Shown one piece after another: positions 30,099-44,074 of a DNA stretch of 64,000 nucleotides. The stretch is taken from contig CAVXTW010000002.1 in the NCBI GenBank assembly GCA_963764695.1, positions 558,001 to 622,000 of the forward strand, written 5' to 3'. Numbering within the stretch: position 1 is the first letter of the stretch; the number at the start of each line of letters is the position of its first letter. The notes under the pieces are model-generated. The model searched no databases. It saw only the letters and a program-made list of their open reading frames with translations, and was not told where the DNA came from. A program made the translations under genes and the position numbers. Source of the DNA: DATFRY01 sp963764695 (GTDB taxonomy: Bacteria > Myxococcota_A > Polyangia > Haliangiales > Haliangiaceae).

Positions 30099-31400
30099 TC
30101 AGGTGCTGGTGAAGTAGCGGATCTGGGCCAGCTGGGCCCGCAGCTCGACCCGGAAGTCCGGGTGCGCGATGGCGATGAGGGCGTCGCCTCGCTCGCGCAG
30201 GGTCTTGCCGTGCAGGTTCACCGCCCCGTGCTCGGTCACCACCCAGTGGACGTGGCCGCGCGTGGTCACGACGCCGGCGCCCGGCTTGAGGCTGGCGACG
30301 ATGCGGGAGGTGCGGCCGCCCTGGGCGGTCGAGGGCAGGGCCAGGATCGCTCGCCCGCCGGCGGACAGGGCGGCGCCGCGGATGAAGTCCATCTGCCCGC
30401 CGATGCCGGAGTAGACCCGGTGGCCGATGGAGTCGGCGCAGATCTGTCCCGACAGGTCGACCTCCAGGGCCGAGTTGATGGCGGTGACCTTGTCGTTCTT
30501 GCGGATGAGCGCCGTGTCGTTTGTGCGATCGCAGCCGTGCAGCTCGACGGTCAGGTTGCTGTCCACGAAGTCGTAGAGCCGGCTGGTGCCGTTGACGAAG
30601 CTGGTCACCGTGCGGCCCGGGTGCACCTTCTTGAGCTTGTTGGTGATGACGCCGCCCTCGATGAGCGGGATCAGGCCGTCGGAGAACATCTCGGTGTGGA
30701 TGCCGAGGTCGTGCTTGTCGCCGAGGCGAGAGAGGGTCGCGTCCGGAATGGCGCCGATGCCCATCTGCAGGGTCGCGCCGTCCTCGACAAGGTCGGCCAC
30801 CTGGCTGCCGATGGCAGCATCGATGGCGGTGGGCGGGCGCGCGTCGTGGGCGGGCAGCGGCCGGTCGGTCAGCGTGAAGGCGTGCACGCGATCGAACCGC
30901 ACGGCGGTGTTTCCGTGGGTGCGCGGCATGCGCTGGTTGATCTCGGCGAGGATGATGCCCGCGTGATCGGCGGCGGCGCGCGCCGCGTCGCACGACGTCC
31001 CCAGCGTGCACATGCCGTGCTTGTCGGGCGGCGACAGCTGGAGCAGCGCGGCATCGAGCGGGATGGCGCCTCCGCTGAACAGGCCGGGGATGTCGGACAG
31101 AAAGATCGGCATGAAGTCGGCGCGACCCTCCGCCACGGCCGCGCGCACGTCGGGGCCGCAGAAGAAGGACACCGAGCGCAGCCTGCCGGACACGGCCGGC
31201 GCCACGAAGCTGGCGGTGCCGGCGGTGTGCAGGTGGAACAGCTTCACGCGCTCCACGTCGCGACGGCCGGCCAGCGCATCGAGCAGCGGCACGGGAGTCG
31301 CCGCGGCGCCGTGGACGAAGACGCTGGCTCCACTCTTCAGGTGCGCGACCACATCGGCGGCACTGACAGCGCGAGCCGCCCACCCTGCATCGAACGTCAT
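30099..31400 (-). CDS. acetyl-CoA hydrolase/transferase family (4-hydroxybutyrate-type) CoA transferase
   Basis: A 433-residue class I CoA transferase. Motifs include 'VFVHGAAATPVPLLDAL', 'ADFMPIFLSDIPGLF', 'EINQRMPRTHGN', 'GIGAIPDATLSRL' and the catalytic-Glu segment 'IHTEMFSDG' followed by 'VNGTSRLYDFVDSN'. The C-terminal domain has 'IYSGIGGQMDFIRGA'-type residues (VYSGIGGQMDFIRGA). Such enzymes move CoA between acetyl-CoA and short-chain acids. The ATG at 31400 follows a strong GGGGGG AGC ribosome-binding site. It is a single gene in its surroundings and its acceptor acid cannot be told from sequence. Confidence 0.93.
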   Translation of the reverse strand: MTFDAGWAARAVSAADVVAHLKSGASVFVHGAAATPVPLLDALAGRRDVERVKLFHLHTAGTASFVAPAVSGRLRSVSFFCGPDVRAAVAEGRADFMPIFLSDIPGLFSGGAIPLDAALLQLSPPDKHGMCTLGTSCDAARAAADHAGIILAEINQRMPRTHGNTAVRFDRVHAFTLTDRPLPAHDARPPTAIDAAIGSQVADLVEDGATLQMGIGAIPDATLSRLGDKHDLGIHTEMFSDGLIPLIEGGVITNKLKKVHPGRTVTSFVNGTSRLYDFVDSNLTVELHGCDRTNDTALIRKNDKVTAINSALEVDLSGQICADSIGHRVYSGIGGQMDFIRGAALSAGGRAILALPSTAQGGRTSRIVASLKPGAGVVTTRGHVHWVVTEHGAVNLHGKTLRERGDALIAIAHPDFRVELRAQLAQIRYFTST

Positions 31401-31598
31401 GCTCCCCCCTGGTCGTGGAATGTAGCGCGTCCGCGGTGATCGCGTCCTCCGTCGCGGTTGATCGATGGGTGGCGAGGGAGCTGGCAGCGCCCGCGACAGG
31501 TGGGTCATGCGATGGCGCAGTTTTGTACGGGTCGGCCGCGAGAACTCGCCGGGAACAGCCGGGAAGCGATCGGCACGCCAGATGCTCGGCCACCGGTC

Positions 31599-32651
31599 AT
31601 GCCCCGGTCCCCCGACCATCCCCGCGCCATCGCGCCGGCGCTGCCAGCCACCGCGGTCGGCCTCGCCGTGCTCCTGCTCACGTTCATGGCAGCACCGCGC
31701 CCGGCGCATGCGTGCAGTCAGCCTACCTGCTGGTCAGCCGCGCTGGTGCCCGGTCCGGAGCTCGACCAGAGCGTGCCGGCCAACCTGCCGGCGCTTTACT
31801 GGCGGCCGTTCTTCGGCGCCGGCGCCCCGCTGCCCGACCCGGTCGCGGTGACTCTCGCGCCGGTCAACCGGCCGGACCAGCCGATCGAGCTCAGCCCCGG
31901 CGTGACCGAGGGCGGAGACGTGGTGCTGGTGCCGGCGACGAGCCTGGAGCCCGGCGTCAGCTATCGCCTCGCCGACTCGTCGGTCTGCGCCGGCTCGGAG
32001 GAGCGCGGGCCGGAGATCCTCTTCGAGGCCGGTGACGAGGCACCCCTGCCGGAGTCGCTGGGCGAGCTGGTCGCGAGAGACATGGGAGTCGGCCCGGTCT
32101 CGGTGGCGACCGCGAGCGGCTCCTGCGCCGAATCGATCGAGGCGGATCGCGTGGAGATCGCGCTCGAGCCGTCGGCCGACGCGGCGCCGTGGCTCGAGCT
32201 CCTGCATTTCGAGACGCTGGTCAACGGAGACGTTTGGCAGCCGAGCAGCGACATCACGGTGCTGTCCCCGCCGGGCGCGAGCTCGATCGGGCGCGGGCGC
32301 GATCTGGTGCACGCGGCCTGCGAGTCGGCGCTGGGGCAAGGCACCGACCCGGGCGCGGACGAGGGGAGTCACGAGGTGACCATGCGGGCGACCCTGCCCG
32401 GCACCGACATCGCGCTGGAGACGGCGGCCGTCACGGTGGACCTGCGCTGCGGCGCCGATGGCGACGGCGACGGCGATGACGGCCCGGATGATGGCGCGGA
32501 CAGCGCAGAGGAGGACGGCGGCTGCTCCTCCAGCGGCGGCAGCGGCCAGGCGGGGCTGCTGGCTGTCCTGGCCATCGCCGCCTTCCTGAGCCGCGCGCGC
32601 CGGCCACGGCTCATCGCGCGCCGGCGCACGTGCGACGCCGATCAGGCGTGA
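31599..32651 (+). CDS. secreted protein with MYXO-CTERM sorting tail
   Basis: A 350-residue protein: signal peptide with hydrophobic core VGLAVLLLTFMAA and cleavage near 'AHA|CSQP', a globular domain with six or more Cys, an Asp/Gly-rich linker (GDGDGDDGPDDGAD), then the tail GGCSSSGGSGQAG, helix LLAVLAIAAFL and SRARRPR. The tail is the MYXO-CTERM pattern seen also in the first gene of the window. The globular part is unassigned and mostly beta. It is probably displayed on the outer surface. The ATG at 31599 is chosen because it fits the signal peptide. The stop overlaps the convergent rhodanese gene by 10 bp. Confidence 0.87.
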   Translation: MPRSPDHPRAIAPALPATAVGLAVLLLTFMAAPRPAHACSQPTCWSAALVPGPELDQSVPANLPALYWRPFFGAGAPLPDPVAVTLAPVNRPDQPIELSPGVTEGGDVVLVPATSLEPGVSYRLADSSVCAGSEERGPEILFEAGDEAPLPESLGELVARDMGVGPVSVATASGSCAESIEADRVEIALEPSADAAPWLELLHFETLVNGDVWQPSSDITVLSPPGASSIGRGRDLVHAACESALGQGTDPGADEGSHEVTMRATLPGTDIALETAAVTVDLRCGADGDGDGDDGPDDGADSAEEDGGCSSSGGSGQAGLLAVLAIAAFLSRARRPRLIARRRTCDADQA

Positions 32652-32986
32652 GCCGGGTTCTTGGGTCCCACCTCGGCGGCCAGCGGGAAACCGGACTTCT
32701 TCCACGCGTCCACCCCGCCGATCAGGTAGCGCGAGTTCCGGAACCCGAGCCGCTGGTACTCATCGACCCGCTTGCGCGAGGTCTCCTCGTTCTCGCAGGC
32801 GCAGTAGAAGATGATCTCGCGTTCCTTGTCGGTGAGGGCGGCCGGCCAGCGCGACAGCATCACCGAGTCCTCGAGCATGATGTCGCGACAGCGGTCGTCG
32901 CGGTCGTAGGCGCACACCAAGGTCGCCTGGCCCGAGCTGACCTTCTCTCGCGCCTGCGTCGCATCGATACCCTTGGGCTTGTTCAT
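32642..32986 (-). CDS. rhodanese-like single-domain protein
   Basis: A 114-residue rhodanese domain. The active-site loop is 'IIFYCACENEETS' with Cys as putative sulfur acceptor, followed by 'YQRLGFRNSRYLIGGVDAWKKSGFPL', the typical GG-x-x-x-W end of rhodaneses. It may transfer sulfane sulfur or act as a binding domain. The start is clear: GAGGAGG is five bases before the ATG at 32986. It precedes the beta-lactamase remnant divergently by about 90 bp. Confidence 0.93.
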   Translation of the reverse strand: MNKPKGIDATQAREKVSSGQATLVCAYDRDDRCRDIMLEDSVMLSRWPAALTDKEREIIFYCACENEETSRKRVDEYQRLGFRNSRYLIGGVDAWKKSGFPLAAEVGPKNPAHA

Positions 32987-33077
32987 CGCTTCCTCCTCGA
33001 TGACGAAGAGGAGCAAGCCATGTGCCACGCCTGTAGAATGACCGCCCATCGAGCGGCGTTCGCCCCGCTGACTCGCC

Positions 33078-33773
33078 ATGCGCATTCGCACGCCCCGGAC
33101 CGCCCGCGCCGCCCTGATCGCCCTGGTGCTCCTCGTCCTGCCCGGACTCGCCGGCGCCCGCCCGCCAGGCGATCCGTTCCGCGAACGCGGCGTCGAGGGC
33201 GCGTTCGTCCTGCTCGACACGGCGAGCGGAAAGCTGACCGTCCACAATCGCCGCATCGCGGAGCGGCCAGGCCGGAGTGGAACCGCGACCACGACCTGGC
33301 CTCGGCCATGAAGTTCTCGGTGGTCTGGTTCTACCAGGAGGTCGCCCGCCGCATCGGCAAGCAGCGCATGACCCGCTGGGTGCGCGACCTGCGCTACGGC
33401 AACCGCGACGTCTCCGGTGTCATCGATCGATTCTGGCTCGACGGCCCGCTCGCCATCAGCGCGCTGGATCAGGTTCGACTTCCTGCGCCGCCTGCATGCC
33501 GGCGCGCTGCCGGTGAGCGCCGAGCACGCCGCTCTGGTGCTGCGCCTGATCGAGCTGGAGCGCGGCGACGGCTGGGTGCTGCGCGGCAAGACCGGGCTCG
33601 GCCGGCACGGCGGCCGCCCGGTCGGCTGGCTGGTCGGCTCGGTCACGGCGCGGGGGCACACATGGATCTACGCGCTGGTCCTGCGCGGCTCGACCTTCGA
33701 CGCGCTGATGCCGATGCGGCGCGAGCTGGCCGAGCAGCTGCTGCGCAGTCACGGGGTGCTTCCGCCGCGCTGA
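33078..33773 (+). pseudogene. class D (OXA-like) beta-lactamase remnant lacking the catalytic segment
   Basis: The frame starts with a signal peptide (ALIALVLLVLPGLAGA) and 'GAFVLLDTASGKLTVHNRRIAERP'. At about 33266-33273 it jumps to 'PEWNRDHDLASAMKFSVVWFYQE', skipping roughly 40 codons that in class D enzymes hold the S-x-x-K nucleophile. The rest of the fold follows: S-V-V (SVVWFYQ), Y-G-N (RYGNRDVSG), 'FWLDGPLAISALDQV' and K-T-G (LRGKTGLG). A second break occurs at 33474-33475, where GGTTCGAC reads for an expected GGTCGAC, restoring 'QVDFLRRLHAGALPVS'. As it stands it cannot encode an active enzyme. The large deletion is either true decay or an assembly collapse; the single T resembles other errors in this window. 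Confidence 0.9.
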
Positions 33774-33833
33774 GCTGCACCATCACCGACGCCACCTGAA
33801 CGCCTGTCCCGCGCGGGCGCGCGCCGAGGGCTG

Positions 33834-33844
33834 AAAAATTGCCC
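33834..33844 (+). promoter_or_regulatory. shared AAAAATTGCCC element upstream of ftsQ
   Basis: AAAAATTGCCC occurs 41 bases before the ftsQ start and again 59 bases before the ftsZ start. Exact 11-base AT-rich matches at the heads of two division genes are unlikely by chance in such GC-rich DNA. TTGCCC could serve as a -35 element, or the element could be a regulator site. Function is inference. Confidence 0.35.
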
Positions 33845-33874
33845 CGGCTGGCGAGCCATGTCTAAGCAAGGAAG

Positions 33875-34765
33875 GTGACGGTTCCTGCGCCCGCGACTCG
33901 CTCTCGCGTCCGGCGAACCGGAGCGAACCGGAAACATCCGGTCCCGCTTCGTGAACGCCTGCCGGACCGCGGCCAGGTGCGCGCGCTGTGCCGGCGAGGA
34001 GCGCGCGCCGCGCTGCCCGGCGCGATCGCGGTGGCCTCGGTGGCCGCGGCGGGCGGCGCGATCCTGCTCGGCTACAACTGGCTGACCGGATCGCCGCGCT
34101 TCGCGCTGGCCTCGGTCGAGCTGCGCGGCGCGAGCGAGCTGCAGCAGGTCGACATCGAGCGCGCGGTGCACCCCGCGATGGGTGAGAACCTGTTCCGTCT
34201 CCCGCTCGACGCCATCGAGCGCCGCCTGCGCGCCGAGCCGTGGGTGGAGGACGTGTCGGTCAGCCGGCGGCTACCCGATCGCCTCGTGGTCGAGGTCGAC
34301 GAGCACTCGGTCGCCGCGGTGGTCAACCTGGATGGCCTGTATCTGGCCGAGAGCGACGGCCGCGTGTTCAAGCGCGCCGATCTTTCCCGCGGCGAGGCGG
34401 CAGGGTTGCCGATCGTCACCGGCATCGGCCGCGACACCTACCGGCGCCGGCCGGACCTGGCCCAGGCGCGCATCCGCGACGCGCTCGCCGCCGCCGCCGC
34501 CTACGCCGGCAAGCCCGAGCGCCCGCCGCTGGGCGAGGTGCACGACGACGCCCACCGCGGCATCACCCTCTACACGCGACGGCCGGTTGTCGCGCTGCGC
34601 CTGGGCCGCCCGGACGGGGCGCCCGAGCTCGGCCGCCGCCTGGCCGTGTTCGACGCCACCTGGGCCGCGCTGGCTCCCGCCGAGCGCGCGGCGCTGTCAG
34701 CAATTCATCTCGACCGCGACGGCACGCCGGTGCGCGTGACGGTCGCGTTCTCGGAGCCGAGGTAG
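33875..34765 (+). CDS. ftsQ: FtsQ/DivIB, division septum protein
   Basis: A 296-residue bitopic protein: Arg-rich cytoplasmic N-terminus, one membrane helix (about residues 50-68, AIAVASVAAAGGAILLGY), a POTRA domain starting 'FALASVELRGASELQQVDIERAV' and the FtsQ family segment 'RAEPWVEDVSVSRRLPDRLVVEV'. The beta domain includes 'YLAESDGRVFKR'. It links cytoplasmic FtsA/Z to the periplasmic FtsBL-W-I complex. The GTG at 33875 is only two bases after AAGGA, so a later start is possible. ftsA follows after four bases. Confidence 0.95.
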   Translation: MTVPAPATRSRVRRTGANRKHPVPLRERLPDRGQVRALCRRGARAALPGAIAVASVAAAGGAILLGYNWLTGSPRFALASVELRGASELQQVDIERAVHPAMGENLFRLPLDAIERRLRAEPWVEDVSVSRRLPDRLVVEVDEHSVAAVVNLDGLYLAESDGRVFKRADLSRGEAAGLPIVTGIGRDTYRRRPDLAQARIRDALAAAAAYAGKPERPPLGEVHDDAHRGITLYTRRPVVALRLGRPDGAPELGRRLAVFDATWAALAPAERAALSAIHLDRDGTPVRVTVAFSEPR

Positions 34766-34769
34766 AGAA

Positions 34770-35999
34770 ATGGCCAGAGTGAAGAAGGACGAGATCGTCG
34801 TCGGGCTCGACATCGGCACCACCAAGATCGCCGCCATCGTCGGGGAGGTGACCGAGGAGGGGATCGATGTCATCGGCATCGGCACCGCGCGCTCGCGCGG
34901 CCTGCGCAAGGGCGTGGTCATCAACATCGACGCGACGGTGCACGACATCCAGCAGGCCATCCGCGAGGCGGAGCACATGGCCGGTTGCGACATCTCCACC
35001 GTCTACGCCGGCATCGCGGGCGGGCACATCCGCGGCCTGAACTCGCACGGCATCGTGGCGGTCAAGGACAAGGAGGTGCGCGAGGCCGACGTGCAGCGCG
35101 TCATCGAGGCGGCCAAGGCGGTCGCCATCCCGATGGACCGCGAGGTCCTGCACGTCCTGCCGCAGCAGTACATCATCGACGAGCAGGACGGCGTGCGCGA
35201 TCCGCTCGGCATGTCCGGCGTGCGCCTCGAGGCCAAGGTCCACATCGCCACCACCTCGGTGACAAGCGCGCAGAACGTGGTCAAGTGCGCCAACCGGTGC
35301 GGGCTGCAGGTCGCCGACATCGTGCTCGAGCCGCTGGCGTCGGCCGAGGCGGTGGTCGAGGACGACGAGAAGGAGCTGGGCGTCGCCATGGTCGACGTGG
35401 GCGGCGGCACCACCGACATCGTCATCTTCAGCGAGGGCGCCATCGTCCACACCGCGGTCCTGCCGCTGGGCGGCAGCCACCTGACCGGCGACATCGCGGT
35501 CGGTCTGCGCACGCCGCTCGAGTCGGCCGAGAAGATCAAGAAGAAGTACGGCTGCGCGCTGCCGGAGGCGATCGAGGCGGACGAGACCATGGAGGTCCCG
35601 TCGGTGGGCGGCCGCCAGCCGCGCCGGCTGTCGCGCCGCGTGCTGGTCGAGATCGTGCGCATGCGGCTCGAGGAGATCTTCGAGCACGTCAAGCGCGAGA
35701 TCGCGCGCAGCGGCTATCTGGAGTCGATTGCGGCCGGTGTGGTGATGACCGGCGGCAGTACGCTCATGCCGGGGCTGCCGGAGCTGGTCGAGTCCGTGCT
35801 CGGCCTGCCGGCGCGGCGCGGGGCGCCGCGCGGCATCGGGGGTCTGGTCGACGTGGTGCGCTCGCCGGAGTACTCGACCGGCGTCGGCCTCGTCCTGTAC
35901 GGCGCGCGCGGCGCCGAGATGATCCCGCGCGAGACCGCGCCGGTGCGCGACGGAAGCGTGCTCCGGCGGATGCGCAGCTGGATCGGCGAGATGTTCTAG
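34770..35999 (+). CDS. ftsA: FtsA, actin-like membrane anchor of the Z ring
   Basis: A 409-residue actin-fold ATPase. It starts 'KKDEIVVGLDIGTTKIAAIVGEV' (phosphate 1), includes the FtsA-specific 1C domain 'GVVINIDATVHDIQQAI' to 'HVLPQQYIIDEQDGVRDP', 'VDVGGGTTDIVIF' (phosphate 2), 'MTGGSTLMPGLPEL' (adenosine), and ends in an amphipathic tail (LRRMRSWIGEMF) for membrane binding. It tethers FtsZ to the inner membrane. It lies four bases after ftsQ and 96 bases before ftsZ. Confidence 0.98.
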   Translation: MARVKKDEIVVGLDIGTTKIAAIVGEVTEEGIDVIGIGTARSRGLRKGVVINIDATVHDIQQAIREAEHMAGCDISTVYAGIAGGHIRGLNSHGIVAVKDKEVREADVQRVIEAAKAVAIPMDREVLHVLPQQYIIDEQDGVRDPLGMSGVRLEAKVHIATTSVTSAQNVVKCANRCGLQVADIVLEPLASAEAVVEDDEKELGVAMVDVGGGTTDIVIFSEGAIVHTAVLPLGGSHLTGDIAVGLRTPLESAEKIKKKYGCALPEAIEADETMEVPSVGGRQPRRLSRRVLVEIVRMRLEEIFEHVKREIARSGYLESIAAGVVMTGGSTLMPGLPELVESVLGLPARRGAPRGIGGLVDVVRSPEYSTGVGLVLYGARGAEMIPRETAPVRDGSVLRRMRSWIGEMF

Positions 36000-36036
36000 T
36001 GCCGATGGACAGGCCAGCCGCGACTTCCTTTGTCAA

Positions 36037-36047
36037 AAAAATTGCCC
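36037..36047 (+). promoter_or_regulatory. shared AAAAATTGCCC element upstream of ftsZ
   Basis: Second copy of the element found upstream of ftsQ, here in the ftsA-ftsZ gap. TTGCCC is followed about 18 bases later by GATAAC, a weak -10-like sequence. This would allow ftsZ to be expressed above the level of ftsQA, which is common in bacteria. The ftsZ ribosome-binding site (GGGAGGAAAGG) is strong. Confidence 0.35.
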
Positions 36048-36095
36048 ATCGCGTGGGCCGTCATCGATAACGGCTGAAGTAGGGAGGAAAGGCCA

Positions 36096-37607
<1,512 letters not shown>

Positions 37608-37685
37608 CCGCTCCCGCCTGATCTCGGCCCGTCCGCGGCGGCCATCCGAGCTGCCGCGGACGTACGGCGTCTACTGGGGCGACTT

Positions 37686-38321
37686 CTAGCGCTTTCGGGC
37701 CAGGGTCATCCCGTCGCGCACGGTCAGCAGCACCTTGTCGACCCGCGCGTCCCGCGCCACGTGGTCGTTGAAGCGGGCGATCGCCTGCTCCACCTCGGTC
37801 TGCGGTGCCACGACCTTGCCGCTCCACAGCGTGTTGTCGGCGACGATCAGCCCGCCCGGACGGAGCAGCGGCAGCGCGGCCTCGTAGTACGAGACGTAGT
37901 TGCCCTTGTCGGCGTCGATGAAGACCAGGTCGAGCGGGCCGCTCAGTGCCGCCAGGGTGTCGAGCGCCGGTCCCATGCGGATCGTGATCTTCTTTCCGTG
38001 CGGGTGCCTGTCGAAGTAGCGGCGCGCGATCGCCTCGGCGGCCGGATCGATGTCGCAGGTGACGAGCTCGCCGTCGTCGGGGAGGGCCGAGGCCATCATC
38101 AACGCGGAGTAGCCGGTGAACATCCCGATCTCCAGCACGCGGCGCGCGGAGGTCAGCTTCACCAGCAAGTGGAGAAATCGCCCCTCGAGCCGGCCCACCT
38201 GCATCTGCGGGCTCGCCATGCTGGCGAAGGTCTCGGCGCGGAGCTCGTCGAACAGCGGCTCCACCTCGTCGCTGTGCTGCTCCGCGTACGCGTCGATCGC
38301 ATCTGGGACGATTCGGTCCAT
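37686..38321 (-). CDS. O-methyltransferase, CCoAOMT-like family
   Basis: A 211-residue SAM-dependent methyltransferase. It has 'RRVLEIGMFTGYSALMMASAL' (SAM motif I), 'VTCDIDPAAEAIARRYF' (motif II) and the metal-site region 'DLVFIDADKGNYVSYYEAALPLLRPGGLIVADN'. The metal-binding Asp residues of catechol-type methyltransferases are present. The start is supported by AGAGGAG seven bases before the ATG at 38321. The substrate is unknown; neighbours give no hint. It is convergent with ftsZ, 78 bp apart. Confidence 0.93.
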   Translation of the reverse strand: MDRIVPDAIDAYAEQHSDEVEPLFDELRAETFASMASPQMQVGRLEGRFLHLLVKLTSARRVLEIGMFTGYSALMMASALPDDGELVTCDIDPAAEAIARRYFDRHPHGKKITIRMGPALDTLAALSGPLDLVFIDADKGNYVSYYEAALPLLRPGGLIVADNTLWSGKVVAPQTEVEQAIARFNDHVARDARVDKVLLTVRDGMTLARKR

Positions 38322-38455
38322 CGGTCTGCTCCTCTCGCGGGACGCGAGCCCGCATCCCCGCAAATCCTGGGCGAACCGACCCGCCGTTTCAACTGGCGAT
38401 GGTTCCTGGGTGACATGTAGGGAATGCGTGTCGGGTTCAGGCGGTTGTTCACCTC

Positions 38456-42300
<3,845 letters not shown>

Positions 42301-42302
42301 CC

Positions 42303-43319
42303 TCAGTCCAGATCGAGGGTGACGCCCAGGCCGACGTAGCCGGGCGACACGGTGACCAGCGGCGTGACGCGCCGCTCCCTCTGCAAGCGCGGCCGGTTGA
42401 GGATCGCCATGACGCCGCCGGTGATGGCCAGCGCGCCGCCCACGCCCCACAGCCCGATCGCCACCCCGCTCTTGCTCTTTCCCGCCTGCTCCTTCTCCTT
42501 GAGTGACGGGGGGATCTCGTCGTCGGCGCAGCCGGACGGGCACATCTGGGCAAGCGTGCGATCGTAGTCGTCGATGTCGGAGCGCGCCGAGAGGTAGAAG
42601 CCGCCGCCGGCGAGGCCGAGCACGATGCTGCTGCCGGCCACGCTCCACGGCACCCACCACGACCAGCGCCGCTCGTAGTTCTCGCGCAGGACCCGGACCT
42701 TCACGCGGGCGAGGGCGATCCGCTCGACGACCGGCTTGCCGGCCGGGAGGTCGAGCGCGCGCGACTCGGTGATGTGGCCGCGTCGCGTGGCGACCACCTG
42801 ATGCCGGCCGGCCAGGAGCTTCATCGTGTGCTCGCCCGGACCGGACAGCACCTCATCGCCGTCGACGAGCACGCGGATGCCGGGCTGGCTGGACGTGAGG
42901 GTCAGCTGGGCCAGGCTCGACTCGAGGATGGCGACGGTGCGCATCGCCTCCGCGTGGATCCGCTCGCCCAGGGGCGCCTCGCCGAACCGCAGCGCCTGCT
43001 GTAGATGTGTCCACGCGGCGAGCGGCTGCCGCATGTTGATCAGGCAGAAGGCCATGTTGTAGCGGATGTTCGGATGGTCCCAGGACTCGAGGGCACGCTC
43101 GTACCTGGCGACCGCCTCGGTGTAGCGCGACTGCTCGAGCAGCACGTTGCCGTCGCGGAAGAGCTGCAACGCGCGCCTCTGGTCGTCCTTGGAGATTCCG
43201 CGCGACCATGGCGTCTCGGCCTCGCGGCTGACCTTGCGCCGCGAGCGGTCCGCGCTGGCGGGCTGGGCGACGACCGCGACCATGCACAGCGAGGTCACGA
43301 TGGCGACGGGCCACCTCAC
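42303..43319 (-). CDS. TPR/PEGA-domain membrane protein
   Basis: A 338-residue protein with signal peptide (VAIVTSLCMVAVVAQPASA), a TPR-like region ('ALQLFRDGNVLLEQSRYTEAVARYERAL', about 48-110), a PEGA domain (about 135-200, 'IRVLVDGDEVLSGPGEHTMKLLAGRH'), one central membrane helix (about 225-245) and a second hydrophobic segment before the C-terminus. PEGA domains often lie outside the membrane and bind surface or peptidoglycan partners. It is coupled to the following kinase-nSTAND gene by a two-base gap, suggesting it supplies the extracytoplasmic sensor. Confidence 0.88.
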   Translation of the reverse strand: MRWPVAIVTSLCMVAVVAQPASADRSRRKVSREAETPWSRGISKDDQRRALQLFRDGNVLLEQSRYTEAVARYERALESWDHPNIRYNMAFCLINMRQPLAAWTHLQQALRFGEAPLGERIHAEAMRTVAILESSLAQLTLTSSQPGIRVLVDGDEVLSGPGEHTMKLLAGRHQVVATRRGHITESRALDLPAGKPVVERIALARVKVRVLRENYERRWSWWVPWSVAGSSIVLGLAGGGFYLSARSDIDDYDRTLAQMCPSGCADDEIPPSLKEKEQAGKSKSGVAIGLWGVGGALAITGGVMAILNRPRLQRERRVTPLVTVSPGYVGLGVTLDLD

Positions 43320-43332
43320 GGCGAAAACGTTA

Positions 43333-44016
43333 TCACCGCCGATCGATCAAGTGCGTGCCCTGCAGCATCGGGTGGTCCAGCTCCTCGCGGGCAATCGAGC
43401 TGAAGACGTGAAGCGGAATGCACTCCAGCATCTCGGCCCCGGTCTCGAAATGGTGTGGGCACATCGGCTCCAGAACACACACCGTCCCAGGCGAGAGCTC
43501 GTGGCGCACCTGCTGGCCGCCGAGCCCGACGATGCACATGCCGCGGCCCGTCATGATGTACACGACGCGGGCGGTCGAGTGAATGTGATGGACCTGCTCG
43601 GTGGTGTGGGGCGGCATGTGGAGCAGCTGGAGCGTCGGATCGCCGGGCCGCTCGGCGGGGAACAGCTGCTTGGTCGAGCAGCCGTTCACGTAGGGCAAGG
43701 TCGTCCCCTGCTGGATCGAGGTGCTCTTGTCTTCGGGCATGTAGCCGCGCACGACCGTCGCCAGGTGACGACTTGTGATCCGGGTGGGACCGCGCCGCAG
43801 CAGCGCCGAGCGCGCATCGTCACCGATGTAGTAGGCGCAATCCCCGGCCTCGACCTCCAGGTCGTGCGAGCCGACGAACGCCCGGTAGTGATACAGGTTG
43901 GTCGGCCTGGCCTCTGCTACCGCGTTGCTGCCGGGAGCAAAGAAGCGGGCGCCGAAGACCTCCAGAAGATCTCTGACGCGGACGATGGTGTCGCCATCTC
44001 GGGCAGCCGTCGTCAT
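43333..44016 (-). CDS. cupin-domain protein
   Basis: A 227-residue protein. The cupin core is in the C-terminal half: 'HTTEQVHHIHSTARVVYIMTGRG', then 'LSPGTVCVLEPMCPHHFETG', giving the usual two metal-binding motifs (G(X)5HXH and G(X)5PXG(X)2H-like). The N-terminal half may be a second, degenerate barrel. No enzyme type is recognisable. The ATG at 44016 leaves 58 bp to the divergent lipoprotein gene. Confidence 0.75.
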   Translation of the reverse strand: MTTAARDGDTIVRVRDLLEVFGARFFAPGSNAVAEARPTNLYHYRAFVGSHDLEVEAGDCAYYIGDDARSALLRRGPTRITSRHLATVVRGYMPEDKSTSIQQGTTLPYVNGCSTKQLFPAERPGDPTLQLLHMPPHTTEQVHHIHSTARVVYIMTGRGMCIVGLGGQQVRHELSPGTVCVLEPMCPHHFETGAEMLECIPLHVFSSIAREELDHPMLQGTHLIDRR

Positions 44017-44074
44017 CGCTCCATCATTCCAGTATTCGACGTACCCGAACAACGCGGCCCCGGCAAGATGTAAT

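Noticed and set aside
33266..33273. Programmed or site-specific deletion at the beta-lactamase join
   Set aside because: No clear direct repeats or recombination site flanking the join could be recognised, and the missing sequence is not available for comparison.
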